DNA of 13,322 bases from Anaerolineae bacterium (GTDB taxonomy: Bacteria; Chloroflexota; Anaerolineae; J102), in assembly GCA_026985975.1 (NCBI GenBank), contig JALSPL010000214.1:1-13322 (forward strand), written 5' to 3'. Positions 1 through 7,454 of the stretch are shown here, piece by piece. A program made the translations under genes and the position numbers. The notes under the pieces were generated by a model. It worked only from the letters and a program-made list of their open reading frames with translations, did no database searches and was not told where the DNA came from. Within the stretch, counting starts at the first letter, position 1. Each line of letters starts with the position of its first letter.

Positions 1-1
1 T

Positions 2-40
2 CTGAAAGAAAAATACAGCAAGTTATACGAACTTGCATAA
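2..40 (+). CDS. C-terminal end of an unidentified upstream gene (partial)
   Basis: Reading from base 2, twelve sense codons give LKEKYSKLYELA and then TAA. The run is a charged, helix-forming tail of the kind common at protein C-termini. It ends 24 bases before the next ATG, which has its own ribosome-binding site, so the two genes are probably co-transcribed. Too little is visible to name a family. The short length means the frame could be coincidental; the spacing and amphipathic composition favour a real gene end. Confidence 0.5.
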   Translation: MKEKYSKLYELA

Positions 41-64
41 GCGTCCACTCGCGAGGAAAAGAAA

Positions 65-415
65 ATGCCTAAATTGTTTTTGGTCCACTGGGACGACAGC
101 GAAATCGAAGCCTATGCCGATGAATTACGCGAGCTGGGATGGGAGGTGGAGTACGAAGCCATGGACGGCTCCATCGCCTATCGCCGGGTCAAGGAATGGC
201 AGCCCGATGTCATCGTCATCGACTTGCGTTATCTGCCCTCTCACGGGCGCATGACCGGCATGATCATGAAAAAAGCGCCCGCCACCTGGGAAATCCCCCT
301 GATTTTCGTGGGCGGCGCGCCCGAGGCGGTGGTCAAAACCGAAGAGGCCGTTTTCGACGGGCGCTTTATCAGCAAGGAAGAACTGCCCCAGGTGCTGGAA
401 GAGTACAAGAAATGA
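65..415 (+). CDS. Small receiver-like (CheY-fold) protein, atypical
   Basis: The product is 116 residues, the size of a single response-regulator receiver domain, with no output domain. The pattern fits a receiver. A first hydrophobic strand (KLFLVHW) is followed by an acidic pair D10-D11. A second strand (DVIVID) ends in D53, where the phospho-acceptor lies. A fourth strand (PLIFVGG) follows, and K104 (FISKEEL) sits where the conserved lysine is expected. The Thr/Ser normally ending strand 4 is V82-G83, so phosphorylation-coupled switching may be absent or altered. The start is supported by GAGG at 52-55, nine bases before the ATG. It follows the preceding gene end by 24 bases. No kinase is visible. 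Family assignment is by pattern only; another flavodoxin-like or Rossmann-like fold is possible. Confidence 0.6.
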   Translation: MPKLFLVHWDDSEIEAYADELRELGWEVEYEAMDGSIAYRRVKEWQPDVIVIDLRYLPSHGRMTGMIMKKAPATWEIPLIFVGGAPEAVVKTEEAVFDGRFISKEELPQVLEEYKK

Positions 416-460
416 GACGGCGGGCCGGAGACGGGCGCGCGACCTGTTTTCGGCCGTCGG

Positions 461-1738
461 TCAGCTTTTCACGATTCTACCAGCCTTAATCACAGTCTCG
501 ACAAAGTTTTTGCCGAATTCATAAGCCAGGTGACGGTAATCGGAGGCGTCAAGAATGAGCATATCGGCTTGTTTGCCTGCTTGCAGCGAACCGATTCTGT
601 CTCCCAGACCGATGGCGTAAGCGGCATTGATGGCGCTGGCGTTCAACGCTTCCGCTGGCAGTAGCTTCTGATAACGAGCGGCGATGGCCATGACCATGGG
701 CATGGAAGGCGTGGGCGCGGAGCCGGGGTTGATGTCGGTGGCCAGAGCCAGGGCTGCGCCCGCATCGATGAGCCCGCGGGCGTCGGCGAAATGGCAACTG
801 CCCAGATTGAAATTGACGGCGGGAATGACCACGCCCACCGTGTTCGAGGCGGCCAGGCGGGCGACCTCATCAGGCAGCGTGACATCCAGATGATCCACCG
901 AGGCCGCGCCCAGCTCCACCGCCAGCGTCACCCCGCCCAGGTTCTCGAATTCATCGGCATGGAGCTTGGGGATCATGCCATGGGCCAGGCCCGCCTCCAG
1001 CACGCGGCGACTCTGGGCGACATCGAAAACGCCCGCCTCGCAAAAAACGTCGCAAAAGAAGGGGATGCGTTGCCGGGCGAAGCTGCTGCGCTCATACCAG
1101 GCGGCCGCGGCCGGGATCATCTCTTCCACCACCAGTTCCACATAGGCGTCGGTGCGGCCCCGGAATTCGGGCGGCACGGCGTGAGCGCCCAAAAAGGTGG
1201 GAATCAAAGTCATGAGGTGGGAATCATGAAGCTGCTCGATGACTCGTAGCAGCTTCATCTCGGCCTCGACGCTGAGTCCATAGCCTGTTTTGACCTCGAC
1301 TGTGGTGGTTCCCAACATCAACATCTCATCCAATCGCTTGCGCGTTTCTGCGACCAATTGCGCCACAGAAGCTGCTCGCACTGCTCGCATCGTGCTAACA
1401 ATGCCTCCGCCCGCGGCCATGATCTCCATGTAGGTCGCGCCTTTGATGCGCATCTCGAACTCCGCCACCCGGTCGCCCGCATACGCCACGTGGGTGTGGG
1501 CGTCCACGAAGCCGGGCGTAACAACCTTGCCCGCGGCGTCGATGGTCTTCCGGGCGCTATAACGGGTTTGCAGCTCAGCGCTCGGGCCCACATCGACGAT
1601 ATTGCCATCGCTCATAGCCACGGCCCCATCCTCGATAAGGCCGACATCGGCCATGGCCTCGCCCCGCCTGGGGCCGTCGCTGGCGCAGGTGATGAGCTGT
1701 CGGGCGTGTAGAATCATGAGATCGACTGGTGTAGACAT
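461..1738 (-). CDS. hutI: Imidazolonepropionase
   Basis: HutI hydrolyses 4-imidazolone-5-propanoate to N-formimino-L-glutamate, the third step of histidine degradation, in the cytoplasm. The 425-residue product has the amidohydrolase metal-site plan: DAHTH (H81, H83), KLHADEF (H260, E263), SVDH (H283) and ATDINPGS (D335). The same spacing is known in characterised HutI enzymes, and TGYGLS and AGGGI are further HutI signatures. An upstream in-frame ATG would add 23 residues (MTTRRPAG...). The ATG at 1738 is preferred because GAGG lies just before it and because the longer version would start within the -35 region of the predicted promoter. No hutH, hutU or hutG is visible nearby, so it is either isolated or its pathway genes lie elsewhere. 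It converges on the gene ending at 415, with a 45-bp gap. Confidence 0.95.
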   Translation of the reverse strand: MSTPVDLMILHARQLITCASDGPRRGEAMADVGLIEDGAVAMSDGNIVDVGPSAELQTRYSARKTIDAAGKVVTPGFVDAHTHVAYAGDRVAEFEMRIKGATYMEIMAAGGGIVSTMRAVRAASVAQLVAETRKRLDEMLMLGTTTVEVKTGYGLSVEAEMKLLRVIEQLHDSHLMTLIPTFLGAHAVPPEFRGRTDAYVELVVEEMIPAAAAWYERSSFARQRIPFFCDVFCEAGVFDVAQSRRVLEAGLAHGMIPKLHADEFENLGGVTLAVELGAASVDHLDVTLPDEVARLAASNTVGVVIPAVNFNLGSCHFADARGLIDAGAALALATDINPGSAPTPSMPMVMAIAARYQKLLPAEALNASAINAAYAIGLGDRIGSLQAGKQADMLILDASDYRHLAYEFGKNFVETVIKAGRIVKS

Positions 1739-1778
1739 GGCTGCCTCGCTGGATGATAAAAAGAGAATGGGTGGGATG

Positions 1779-1807
1779 ATCGTACCCGCCGGGCGGCGAG
1801 TTGTCAA
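1779..1807 (-). promoter_or_regulatory. Sigma70-type promoter of hutI
   Basis: On the minus strand TTGACA (1807-1802) and TACGAT (1784-1779) are separated by exactly 17 bases. The -35 is perfect and the -10 matches TATAAT at four of six positions. Transcription should start near 1772, giving a leader of about 33 bases that includes the GAGG ribosome-binding site. The MITE-like element begins only a few bases upstream of the -35 box. Confidence 0.7.
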
Positions 1808-1869
1808 CCGGGCTAAGTAGACGTCTGCAAATTACTTCCCTTTCTTGCCGCAGGATGGCCCCCCTCAAT

Positions 1870-1887
1870 CCCCCCGCAAGCGGGGGG
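1870..1887. repeat. GC-rich palindrome, left hairpin
   Basis: CCCCCCGC-AA-GCGGGGGG is a perfect 8-bp stem with a two-base centre. Its core CCCCCGCAAGCGGGGG recurs in inverted orientation at 1948-1969. Similar short GC palindromes occur as dispersed REP-like repeats in many genomes. It lies inside the MITE-like element. Confidence 0.7.
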
Positions 1888-1947
1888 AGGACTTCCTGGA
1901 AACCGCCGTTGGAAACGTAACAGCATGTTTCAGTTGTCCGAAAACCT

Positions 1948-1969
1948 CCTCCCCCGCTTGCGGGGGAGG
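1948..1969. repeat. GC-rich palindrome, right hairpin
   Basis: CCTCCCCCGC-TT-GCGGGGGAGG is a perfect 10-bp stem. It is the inverted partner of the palindrome at 1870-1887, with a spacer of about 60 bases between them. Together they could form a cruciform or a strong RNA structure on either strand. No T-run follows on either side, so it is not a typical intrinsic terminator. Confidence 0.7.
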
Positions 1970-2165
1970 CTGGGAGGGGGCCTGCGGCGACAATCGCCAA
2001 GAGTTGATGAAAACGGGAAGTTATTTTTAGACGGTCACTAAGTCATGGGATGCGTTTCAATTGGGTGCGCATCGCCAGCCAGTATTTTGCGTCCGCCACT
2101 TTCGCACCAGTAAAACCCGGGGGATGACTCCTGAAATGCAGCGCATCAGACCAACGGACAAACAT

Positions 2166-2194
2166 TTGGCATCCCTCGCGGGATTAGCTACAAT
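2166..2194 (+). promoter_or_regulatory. Sigma70-type promoter of the small membrane protein gene
   Basis: TTGGCA (2166-2171) and TACAAT (2189-2194) are 17 bases apart; each box differs from consensus at one position. Transcription should start near 2201, leaving a leader of about 75 bases before the ATG at 2277. This also argues against an in-frame ATG at 2061, which lies upstream of the promoter. Confidence 0.65.
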
Positions 2195-2276
2195 GCAAAT
2201 CATCCGCCCCAAACGCCAATGCGCTCTCCCCATCAAAACATCGAGTATTTGCAACACGCATTACAGACAAGATGTA

Positions 2277-2621
2277 ATGACGCCCATCGAATCTATCCTT
2301 CCCGGTCTTTTTTGGCTTGTGCTGCTTGCTGCCATTGTGGCGACAGGCGTGGCCATCGCCCGACGTTCCGCTTCCTGGATCTTTGCCGCCGCTGCCATTG
2401 TGTGGGCGCTCAGTTCATTGGCCGCCTGGTCCATCGGTTATCTCATCCTGGCCCTGGCCTTCATCCTGGCCGCTCTGGGCGTGGCGACTTTCTTCCGCTG
2501 GGATAGCGTCTGGCAGATGGCGTTGGCTGCAGGCATAGGGGCGCTTCTCTGGGCGGTGGTGATTGCCTGGTTCCATGAGTATTTGTGGCTGGCCTGGCCA
2601 TGGTTGTGGTTATTGGGATAA
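2277..2621 (+). CDS. Small polytopic membrane protein, unknown function
   Basis: The product is 114 residues and strongly hydrophobic, with four or five membrane-spanning stretches (about residues 8-27, 32-51, 53-73, 80-98 and perhaps 100-113). A basic ARR follows the first. The C-terminus is rich in tryptophan (LWLAWPWLWLLG). The frame stays open upstream to 2061, but the hydrophobic body begins at MTPIESILPG and the predicted promoter lies at 2166-2194, so the ATG at 2277 is preferred; the ribosome-binding site there is weak. It ends 37 bases before mutS, and the mutS -35 box begins right after its stop codon. I do not recognise the family, and nothing nearby indicates a function. Confidence 0.65.
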   Translation: MTPIESILPGLFWLVLLAAIVATGVAIARRSASWIFAAAAIVWALSSLAAWSIGYLILALAFILAALGVATFFRWDSVWQMALAAGIGALLWAVVIAWFHEYLWLAWPWLWLLG

Positions 2622-2622
2622 T

Positions 2623-2651
2623 TGGACATCAGGCCCGAGATTGGCTACAAT
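2623..2651 (+). promoter_or_regulatory. Promoter of mutS, giving a leaderless transcript
   Basis: TGGACA (2623-2628) and TACAAT (2646-2651) are 17 bases apart; each has one mismatch to consensus. The -10 ends seven bases before the ATG at 2659, so transcription should begin at or next to the start codon. There is no Shine-Dalgarno sequence in this interval, consistent with leaderless initiation. Confidence 0.6.
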
Positions 2652-2658
2652 TCGAGCC

Positions 2659-5211
2659 ATGTCCACCCCCATGCGCAAGCAATATCTGCAAATCAAAAAA
2701 CAATATCCCGACGCCATCCTCTTCTTCCGGCTGGGGGATTTTTATGAGACCTTCGACGACGACGCCAAGATCGTGGCCGAGGTGTGCGAGGTCGCGCTCA
2801 CCAGCCGCCCGGTGAGCAAAGGCCAGCGCGTGCCCCTGGCGGGCGTGCCCTGGCACGCGGCGGAAACCTATCTGGCCAAGCTCATTCGCGCCGGCTACAA
2901 AGTGGCGGTGTGCGAACAGGTGGGCGAGGTGGGCAAAGGGCTGGTGGAGCGAGAAGTGGTGCGGGTCATCACCCCCGGCACCCTGGTGGAACCGGCCCTG
3001 CTGGATGAACGCCGCAACAACTACATCGCCGCCCTCATCTTCGAAAAAGGCAAACGCGCCGGCGTCGCTTATGCCGATGTCACCACCGGCGAATTCGCGG
3101 TCACCGAGATTCGGGGGGAGGATGTGGCCCGTCGCGCCCGCGAGGAGCTGGCCCGTCTGGCCCCGGCCGAACTGCTCATCCCCGACGAAGGGGGCTATCC
3201 GGGCCTGGAGGCCTTCACCATCACCCCCTACGACCCCTGGCGCTTCGAGACCGAAGCCGCGCGCCAGGCCCTGCTGGATTATTACGGCGTCAGCTCGCTG
3301 GAAGCGTTCGGTTGCGAAAACAAGCCCCTGGCCATCAGCGCCGCGGGAGGGCTCATCAACTATCTGCGCGAGACGCAAAAACGGGCGCTGGGCCATCTGC
3401 AACCGCTGCGCACCTACACCACCGAAGATTATATGCTGCTGGACGCGGCCACCCGCCGTAATTTGGAGCTGGTGGAGACGCTGCGCGAGGGCCAACGCAA
3501 GGGCTCGTTGCTGTGGGTGCTGGATCGCACCCTCACGCCCATGGGCGGGCGGCTGCTGCGCAAATGGGTGAATCAACCCCTGCTGGATGTGGATCGCATC
3601 AACCAGCGTCTGGATGGCGTGGAAATCTGGGTGAATGCAGCCCTGGAGCGGGCGGAGCTGCGGGCGGCGCTGAAACAGGTGCGGGATATCGAGCGCTGGG
3701 CCAATCGCTGCACTCAGGGCATCGCCACGCCGCGCGATCTCGCCGGTTTGCGCGCGAGTCTGCAAGCGCTGCCGCGGGTGCGGGAGATCGCGGCCCGGCT
3801 GGGGCGAGAGCAAGGCGTCGATCTCAATCAGGATGCTTTGCATCTGCTGGAAACCGCCATCTCCGAAGACCCGCCCGCCACCCTGGCCCACGGCGGCGTC
3901 ATCCGCCCCGGCTTCAACGCCGAGCTGGATGGCATCACCCTGGCCGCCAAAGACGCCCGCGCCTACATCGCCGGTCTGGAAGCCAAAGAACGGGGGCGCA
4001 CCGGCATCCAAAAGCTGAAGGTGGGCTACAACAAAGTCTTCGGCTACTATCTTTCCATCCCCAAATCGCAGGTGGACAAAGTTCCGGCCGACTACATCCG
4101 CAAGCAGACCCTGGTCAACGCCGAGCGTTACATCACGCCCGAGCTCAAGGAATATGAATCGCTCATTCTCAACGCGCAGGAACGGCTGCTGGACCTGGAA
4201 AGCAGCATCTACAAAGGGGTGGTGGCCGAGATTGCGGGCATGGCTCCTCGCTTGTTGGCCACGGCCGCGGCGGTGGCGGCGCTGGATGTGCACGCGGCCC
4301 TGGCCGATGTGGCGGTGGACCGGCGTTATGTGCGCCCGCAGCTCAGCCAGGATCAGGTCATCGATGTGCGGGCGGGGCGGCATCCGGTGGTGGAGCTGAT
4401 GCTGGAGGGAACGGTTTTCACTCCCAACGACGCCCAACTGAACCCGGAAAACGCCATCGTCATCCTCACGGGCCCGAATATGGCCGGCAAATCGACTTTC
4501 CTTCGCCAGACCGCGCTCATTGCGCTCATGGCCCAGATCGGCTCTTTTGTGCCCGCGGACGCGGCTCACATTGGGCTGGTGGATCGCATCTTCACCCGCA
4601 TCGGCGCCCAGGATGAAATCCACAGCGGCCAATCCACTTTCATGGTGGAGATGGTGGAGACCGCCAACATCCTCAACCACGCATCCCATCGTTCTCTGCT
4701 GATCCTGGACGAGCTGGGACGGGGCACCAGCACCTACGACGGCATGGCCATCGCCTGGGCGGTGCTGGAGTTTATTCACAGCCATCCCCGGCTGGGCTCC
4801 CGCACCCTCTTCGCCACCCACTATCACGAGCTCACCGCGTTGGCCGACCGCCTGCCCCACATCGTCAACTATCATGTGGCTGTGGCCGAACAGGGGGACG
4901 ACGTGGTCTTCTTGCATGAAATCCGCCCCGGCAGCGCCGATAAATCCTATGGCGTGCATGTGGCCCGACTGGCGGGCCTGCCCAGGCAAGTCATCGTGCG
5001 GGCCAATGAGATTATGAAACAACTGGAACAGCAGGGCCGCCAGGATGAGCTGCTGGATGTGGGCGACGCCGCCGCCATGCAACTGGCGCTGTTCAACGAA
5101 GGCCCCGACCCCATCCGTGAAGAGATCGAGAAGGCGGACGTGAACACCATGACGCCGCTGGAAGCGCTGAATTTCCTCTACGCCCTGCAGCAGCGGGCCA
5201 AAAGGTTATAG
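2659..5211 (+). CDS. mutS: DNA mismatch repair protein MutS
   Basis: MutS recognises mispaired bases and small loops and, as an ATP-driven sliding clamp, recruits MutL. The 850-residue product has the mismatch-binding Phe-X-Glu motif early (GDFYE, F28 and E30). It continues with connector, lever and clamp regions, then the ATPase: Walker A GPNMAGKST (from G605), signature region FMVEMVETANIL, Walker B LLILDELGRGTSTYDG (D684, E685) and the ATHYHEL histidine. The C-terminus TPLEALNFLYAL is typical of MutS1, so this is the repair protein rather than MutS2. The frame is open upstream to 2563, but conserved sequence begins at MSTPMRKQYL and the promoter -10 lies just before that ATG. An alternative ATG sits four codons downstream. 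No mutL is in the window. Confidence 0.97.
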   Translation: MSTPMRKQYLQIKKQYPDAILFFRLGDFYETFDDDAKIVAEVCEVALTSRPVSKGQRVPLAGVPWHAAETYLAKLIRAGYKVAVCEQVGEVGKGLVEREVVRVITPGTLVEPALLDERRNNYIAALIFEKGKRAGVAYADVTTGEFAVTEIRGEDVARRAREELARLAPAELLIPDEGGYPGLEAFTITPYDPWRFETEAARQALLDYYGVSSLEAFGCENKPLAISAAGGLINYLRETQKRALGHLQPLRTYTTEDYMLLDAATRRNLELVETLREGQRKGSLLWVLDRTLTPMGGRLLRKWVNQPLLDVDRINQRLDGVEIWVNAALERAELRAALKQVRDIERWANRCTQGIATPRDLAGLRASLQALPRVREIAARLGREQGVDLNQDALHLLETAISEDPPATLAHGGVIRPGFNAELDGITLAAKDARAYIAGLEAKERGRTGIQKLKVGYNKVFGYYLSIPKSQVDKVPADYIRKQTLVNAERYITPELKEYESLILNAQERLLDLESSIYKGVVAEIAGMAPRLLATAAAVAALDVHAALADVAVDRRYVRPQLSQDQVIDVRAGRHPVVELMLEGTVFTPNDAQLNPENAIVILTGPNMAGKSTFLRQTALIALMAQIGSFVPADAAHIGLVDRIFTRIGAQDEIHSGQSTFMVEMVETANILNHASHRSLLILDELGRGTSTYDGMAIAWAVLEFIHSHPRLGSRTLFATHYHELTALADRLPHIVNYHVAVAEQGDDVVFLHEIRPGSADKSYGVHVARLAGLPRQVIVRANEIMKQLEQQGRQDELLDVGDAAAMQLALFNEGPDPIREEIEKADVNTMTPLEALNFLYALQQRAKRL

Positions 5212-5258
5212 GGAACTCATTGCTGAAAAATACGTATGAGTAAGTGATCCGCACTAAT

Positions 5259-5288
5259 TTGGCCTCGTTCCCCAAAACAGGGTAGACT
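5259..5288 (+). promoter_or_regulatory. Possible promoter of the LCP gene
   Basis: TTGGCC (5259-5264) and TAGACT (5283-5288) are 18 bases apart. The boxes are weaker than those of hutI or mutS. The -10 ends eight bases before the ATG at 5297 and no Shine-Dalgarno sequence is present, so the transcript would again be leaderless. Confidence 0.4.
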
Positions 5289-5296
5289 TGTTTGTT

Positions 5297-6784
5297 ATGA
5301 CTCAGCAAGCGCATTCGACACAACCAGCCACTTCTCATACCGGAAGACTGCTTTCGGGCGGGCTTTTGGGCCTGCTTTTGGTGATCTTTCTGGCCGCCTT
5401 CCTCTACGCCAGCTTTCTCTTCTTCCGTACAGCCCGCGCAATTCTGGCCTCCTCGCCCCAGGCCTCTCAAAATCCATTGTTGGCTGGTGGAAGAGAAGGA
5501 GATTTGCAGCTCATCGCCCCCGGCCAATCACAGCAGCCCCGGGGAGGCGACGGCAACGCCGCCCCCGCAGCAGCTCAAAATTCAGCGCCTGAGCCCGCCA
5601 TCGATTCCTTCTGGGAAACGCAGGAGCCCGTCAACATCCTGCTGCTGGGCATCGATCAACGGCCAGGAGAACAGGGCTATTATCGCACCGACACCATGAT
5701 CCTGCTGCACATCAACCCCAAAACGGGCGATGTGGGCATGATATCATTTCCCCGCGACCTGTGGGTGCAGGTGCCCGGCTTTTGGGAGACCCGCATCAAC
5801 AGCGCCCATGTCATTGGCGACGCCAAGAAATATCCAGGCGGCGGCCCGGCCCTGGCCAAGAAAACAGTAGAAGCTCTGACCGGGCAGCCAGTGGATTACT
5901 ACGTCCGTCTCAACTTCGAAGGATTTCGCAAGCTACTGGAAGAGATCGGCTGCATCGACATCGACGTGCCCAAACTCATCGATGATCCCACCTTCCCGGA
6001 CGACAACTACGGCTACGATCCCCTTTATCTGGAGCCTGGCCATTATTGCATGGATGCCGATCTGGCCCTGAAATACGCCCGCACCCGGCATGTCGACAGC
6101 GACTTCGGGCGGATGCAGCGACAGCAGCAGGTCATCCTGGCTATCAAAAACAAAGTGCTGAGCACCGGCGAACTGCCGCACCTGGTGGCCAGCGCTCCCG
6201 TCCTGCTCAACATCCTGTCCGACGCCATCCAGACCGACATGCCTCTCAACAAAATGATCTCGCTGGCCAATATGGCCCGCAAAATGGACACCGACCATGT
6301 CCGACAATTGATCATCGATGTCAATATGGTCGATCCTTTCATCACCGAAAAAGGCGCTTCCGTGCTTCGCCCCAAAATGGACATCATCCGGGCCGCCATC
6401 GATGATTTCTTTGCCGCTGACGGCAGCAACAACAGCCCGGCGGCAACGCTCGCTCCCGCTGCGACGTCACCCCAGACCGCGCAACCTGCGCCCACCCACC
6501 AGGGCATTCGCATTATCGTGCTCAATGGCGCCGGCCGCGATGGCCAGGAGCGAGTTCTGGCGGATATTCTCATCTCTCATGGCTACAACGTAGTGGGGAC
6601 GGGCCTGGCGGATCGCAACGATTACGCCGAAACCCAGATCATCGCCAGCGGCGGTCACGCCGAGATCACCCGCGAACTGGCCGACCTGCTGGGCGTCTCA
6701 GACCAAAACATCAGACCCGGCGCCTCGGAACAGCTTCAGGCCGACATCGTCGTCATCATCGGCGCTGATTTCACCATGCCCTGA
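5297..6784 (+). CDS. LytR-CpsA-Psr (LCP) family protein with C-terminal LytR_C domain
   Basis: LCP proteins transfer undecaprenyl-phosphate-linked glycopolymers to the cell wall and act on the outer face of the membrane. The 495-residue product starts with a short cytoplasmic tail and one membrane segment (about 18-43), then a low-complexity linker. The LCP domain begins at NILLLGIDQR (D120). R153 in SFPRDLWV and the pair R262/R264 in YARTRH match the conserved residues that bind the lipid pyrophosphate. A second Ala/Pro/Thr-rich linker (about 376-401) leads to a LytR_C domain (GIRIIVLNG... to IGADF). The ATG at 5297 is chosen over a TTG at 5288, which overlaps the likely -10. It stands alone, with no glycan synthesis genes beside it, so its substrate polymer is unknown. 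Confidence 0.93.
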   Translation: MTQQAHSTQPATSHTGRLLSGGLLGLLLVIFLAAFLYASFLFFRTARAILASSPQASQNPLLAGGREGDLQLIAPGQSQQPRGGDGNAAPAAAQNSAPEPAIDSFWETQEPVNILLLGIDQRPGEQGYYRTDTMILLHINPKTGDVGMISFPRDLWVQVPGFWETRINSAHVIGDAKKYPGGGPALAKKTVEALTGQPVDYYVRLNFEGFRKLLEEIGCIDIDVPKLIDDPTFPDDNYGYDPLYLEPGHYCMDADLALKYARTRHVDSDFGRMQRQQQVILAIKNKVLSTGELPHLVASAPVLLNILSDAIQTDMPLNKMISLANMARKMDTDHVRQLIIDVNMVDPFITEKGASVLRPKMDIIRAAIDDFFAADGSNNSPAATLAPAATSPQTAQPAPTHQGIRIIVLNGAGRDGQERVLADILISHGYNVVGTGLADRNDYAETQIIASGGHAEITRELADLLGVSDQNIRPGASEQLQADIVVIIGADFTMP

Positions 6785-6890
6785 GGCGCATCAACGCGAA
6801 GCGTATCGCTACTTTTTGCCATCTATTGACATGGCGGCGCATCCCCCCGGGGGCGTTTGCAGATAACCACCCGCAATATGATCTTTGTCA

Positions 6891-6919
6891 TTGTAAAACT
6901 CTCATTTGCATGACACAAT
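6891..6919 (+). promoter_or_regulatory. Possible promoter of the first CBS gene
   Basis: TTGTAA (6891-6896) and CACAAT (6914-6919) are 17 bases apart and lie 21 bases before the ATG, with GGAG at 6926-6929 as a possible ribosome-binding site. An alternative -10, GATAAT at 6929-6934, would make the transcript leaderless. Neither is strong. Confidence 0.3.
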
Positions 6920-6940
6920 GCCCATGGAGATAATGAGTTT

Positions 6941-7378
6941 ATGCGCATTCGAGACGTCATGACGCCCGACCCGGTGACTATCAGCCCCAATCATTCCATT
7001 GGGGCGGCTTTGGCGCGCATGAGACGCGGGGGATTCCGACGTCTGCCAGTGGTGGCAAAAGAAAAACTGGTGGGGATTATTACCGACAGAGATCTACGAC
7101 TGGCGATGAATTCGCCATTCATTATGCGAGAGGGCTGGTACGACAGCTATTTAATGGAACACATCGAGGTGCGAAGCTGTATGACCCCCGATCCCGTAAC
7201 TGTTGACGCCAACGATGATCTGCTCACTGCCGTTCGGTTGATGCGCACGCACAAGATCGGCGGCGCACCGGTGACCGAAAACGGCGATCTCGTTGGCATT
7301 ATCACTGAAACCGACCTGCTGGATTGTCTCGAACAGCTTCTGGTGGAACAGGAAGCAGAACCCGTCGGCAATCAATAA
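6941..7378 (+). CDS. Tandem CBS-domain protein
   Basis: The 145-residue product consists almost entirely of two CBS domains forming one Bateman module: about residues 7-53 (MTPDPVTISPN...GFRRLPVV...LVGIITDRDL) and 81-127 (MTPDPVTVDAN...KIGGAPVT...LVGIITETDL). Such modules usually bind adenosine nucleotides (AMP, ATP or S-adenosylmethionine) and report energy state to a partner. The (I/L)(V)GI(I/L)T(D/E)xDL strand present in both halves is the usual ligand-contacting region. There is no fused output domain, so it must act through another protein. A second stand-alone CBS protein lies 274 bases downstream on the same strand. The target is unknown. Confidence 0.9.
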   Translation: MRIRDVMTPDPVTISPNHSIGAALARMRRGGFRRLPVVAKEKLVGIITDRDLRLAMNSPFIMREGWYDSYLMEHIEVRSCMTPDPVTVDANDDLLTAVRLMRTHKIGGAPVTENGDLVGIITETDLLDCLEQLLVEQEAEPVGNQ

Positions 7379-7454
7379 CCGGCTTATCGCATTCAGAGAC
7401 TGTTTTGCACTTTGCCCATTTCTTCTGCTGGCTTCGCGTCCAGAGCAATTCAAG

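Larger units (their letters stand above)
1813..2043. mobile_element. MITE-like element with imperfect terminal inverted repeats
   Basis: Bases 1822-1840 and the reverse complement of 2015-2033 match at 16 of 19 positions (both begin CGTCT and end ACTTCCC). Moving inward, further blocks recur in inverted order: GCCGCAGG at 1847-1854 pairs with CCTGCGGC at 1981-1988, and two GC-rich hairpins pair with each other. The outer flanks carry the same hexamer CTAAGT (1813-1818 and 2038-2043), a possible target-site duplication. No credible protein is encoded. This is the make-up of a non-autonomous miniature inverted-repeat element or a composite palindromic repeat. The parent transposase, if any, cannot be named from the sequence. 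Confidence 0.5.
1739..2276. other. Gene-free stretch between hutI and the small membrane protein gene
   Basis: This 538-bp divergent intergenic region holds the hutI promoter (1779-1807), the MITE-like element (1813-2043) and the promoter of the membrane protein gene (2166-2194). Between 2044 and 2165 I see no gene, RNA gene or clear repeat. Open frames crossing this stretch lack ribosome-binding sites and recognisable protein features. Confidence 0.6.

Noticed and set aside
416..460. Possible bidirectional terminator between the receiver-like gene and hutI
   Set aside because: Only a six-base GACGGC/GCCGTC pairing with a loop of about 30 bases and no adjacent T-run; too weak to call.
1859..1980. 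CRISPR-like repeat pair
   Set aside because: There are only two copies, in inverted rather than direct orientation, with no regular spacers; it fits a palindromic or MITE-like element.
1575..2000. 141-codon minus-strand open frame crossing the hutI start and the palindromic element
   Set aside because: It overlaps the 5' end of hutI in another frame and translates the GC palindromes as protein; no conserved features.
1845..2030. Small plus-strand open frame inside the MITE-like element
   Set aside because: Its sequence is simply the palindromic repeat translated; no ribosome-binding site or protein signature.
2061..2276. N-terminal extension of the small membrane protein to an ATG at 2061
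   Set aside because: The extension lies upstream of and across the predicted promoter, is hydrophilic and without pattern, and the hydrophobic body starts naturally at 2277.
2629..5082. 817-codon open frame on the minus strand
   Set aside because: It is antisense to mutS, whose motifs are unmistakable. Its composition (rich in His, Gly, Gln and Arg) is typical of a shadow frame in GC-rich coding DNA.
6785..6940. CCCCCGGGGG palindrome after the LCP gene as a terminator
   Set aside because: There is no loop and no T-run after it. I see no other supported structure in this 156-bp spacer beyond the weak promoter call.
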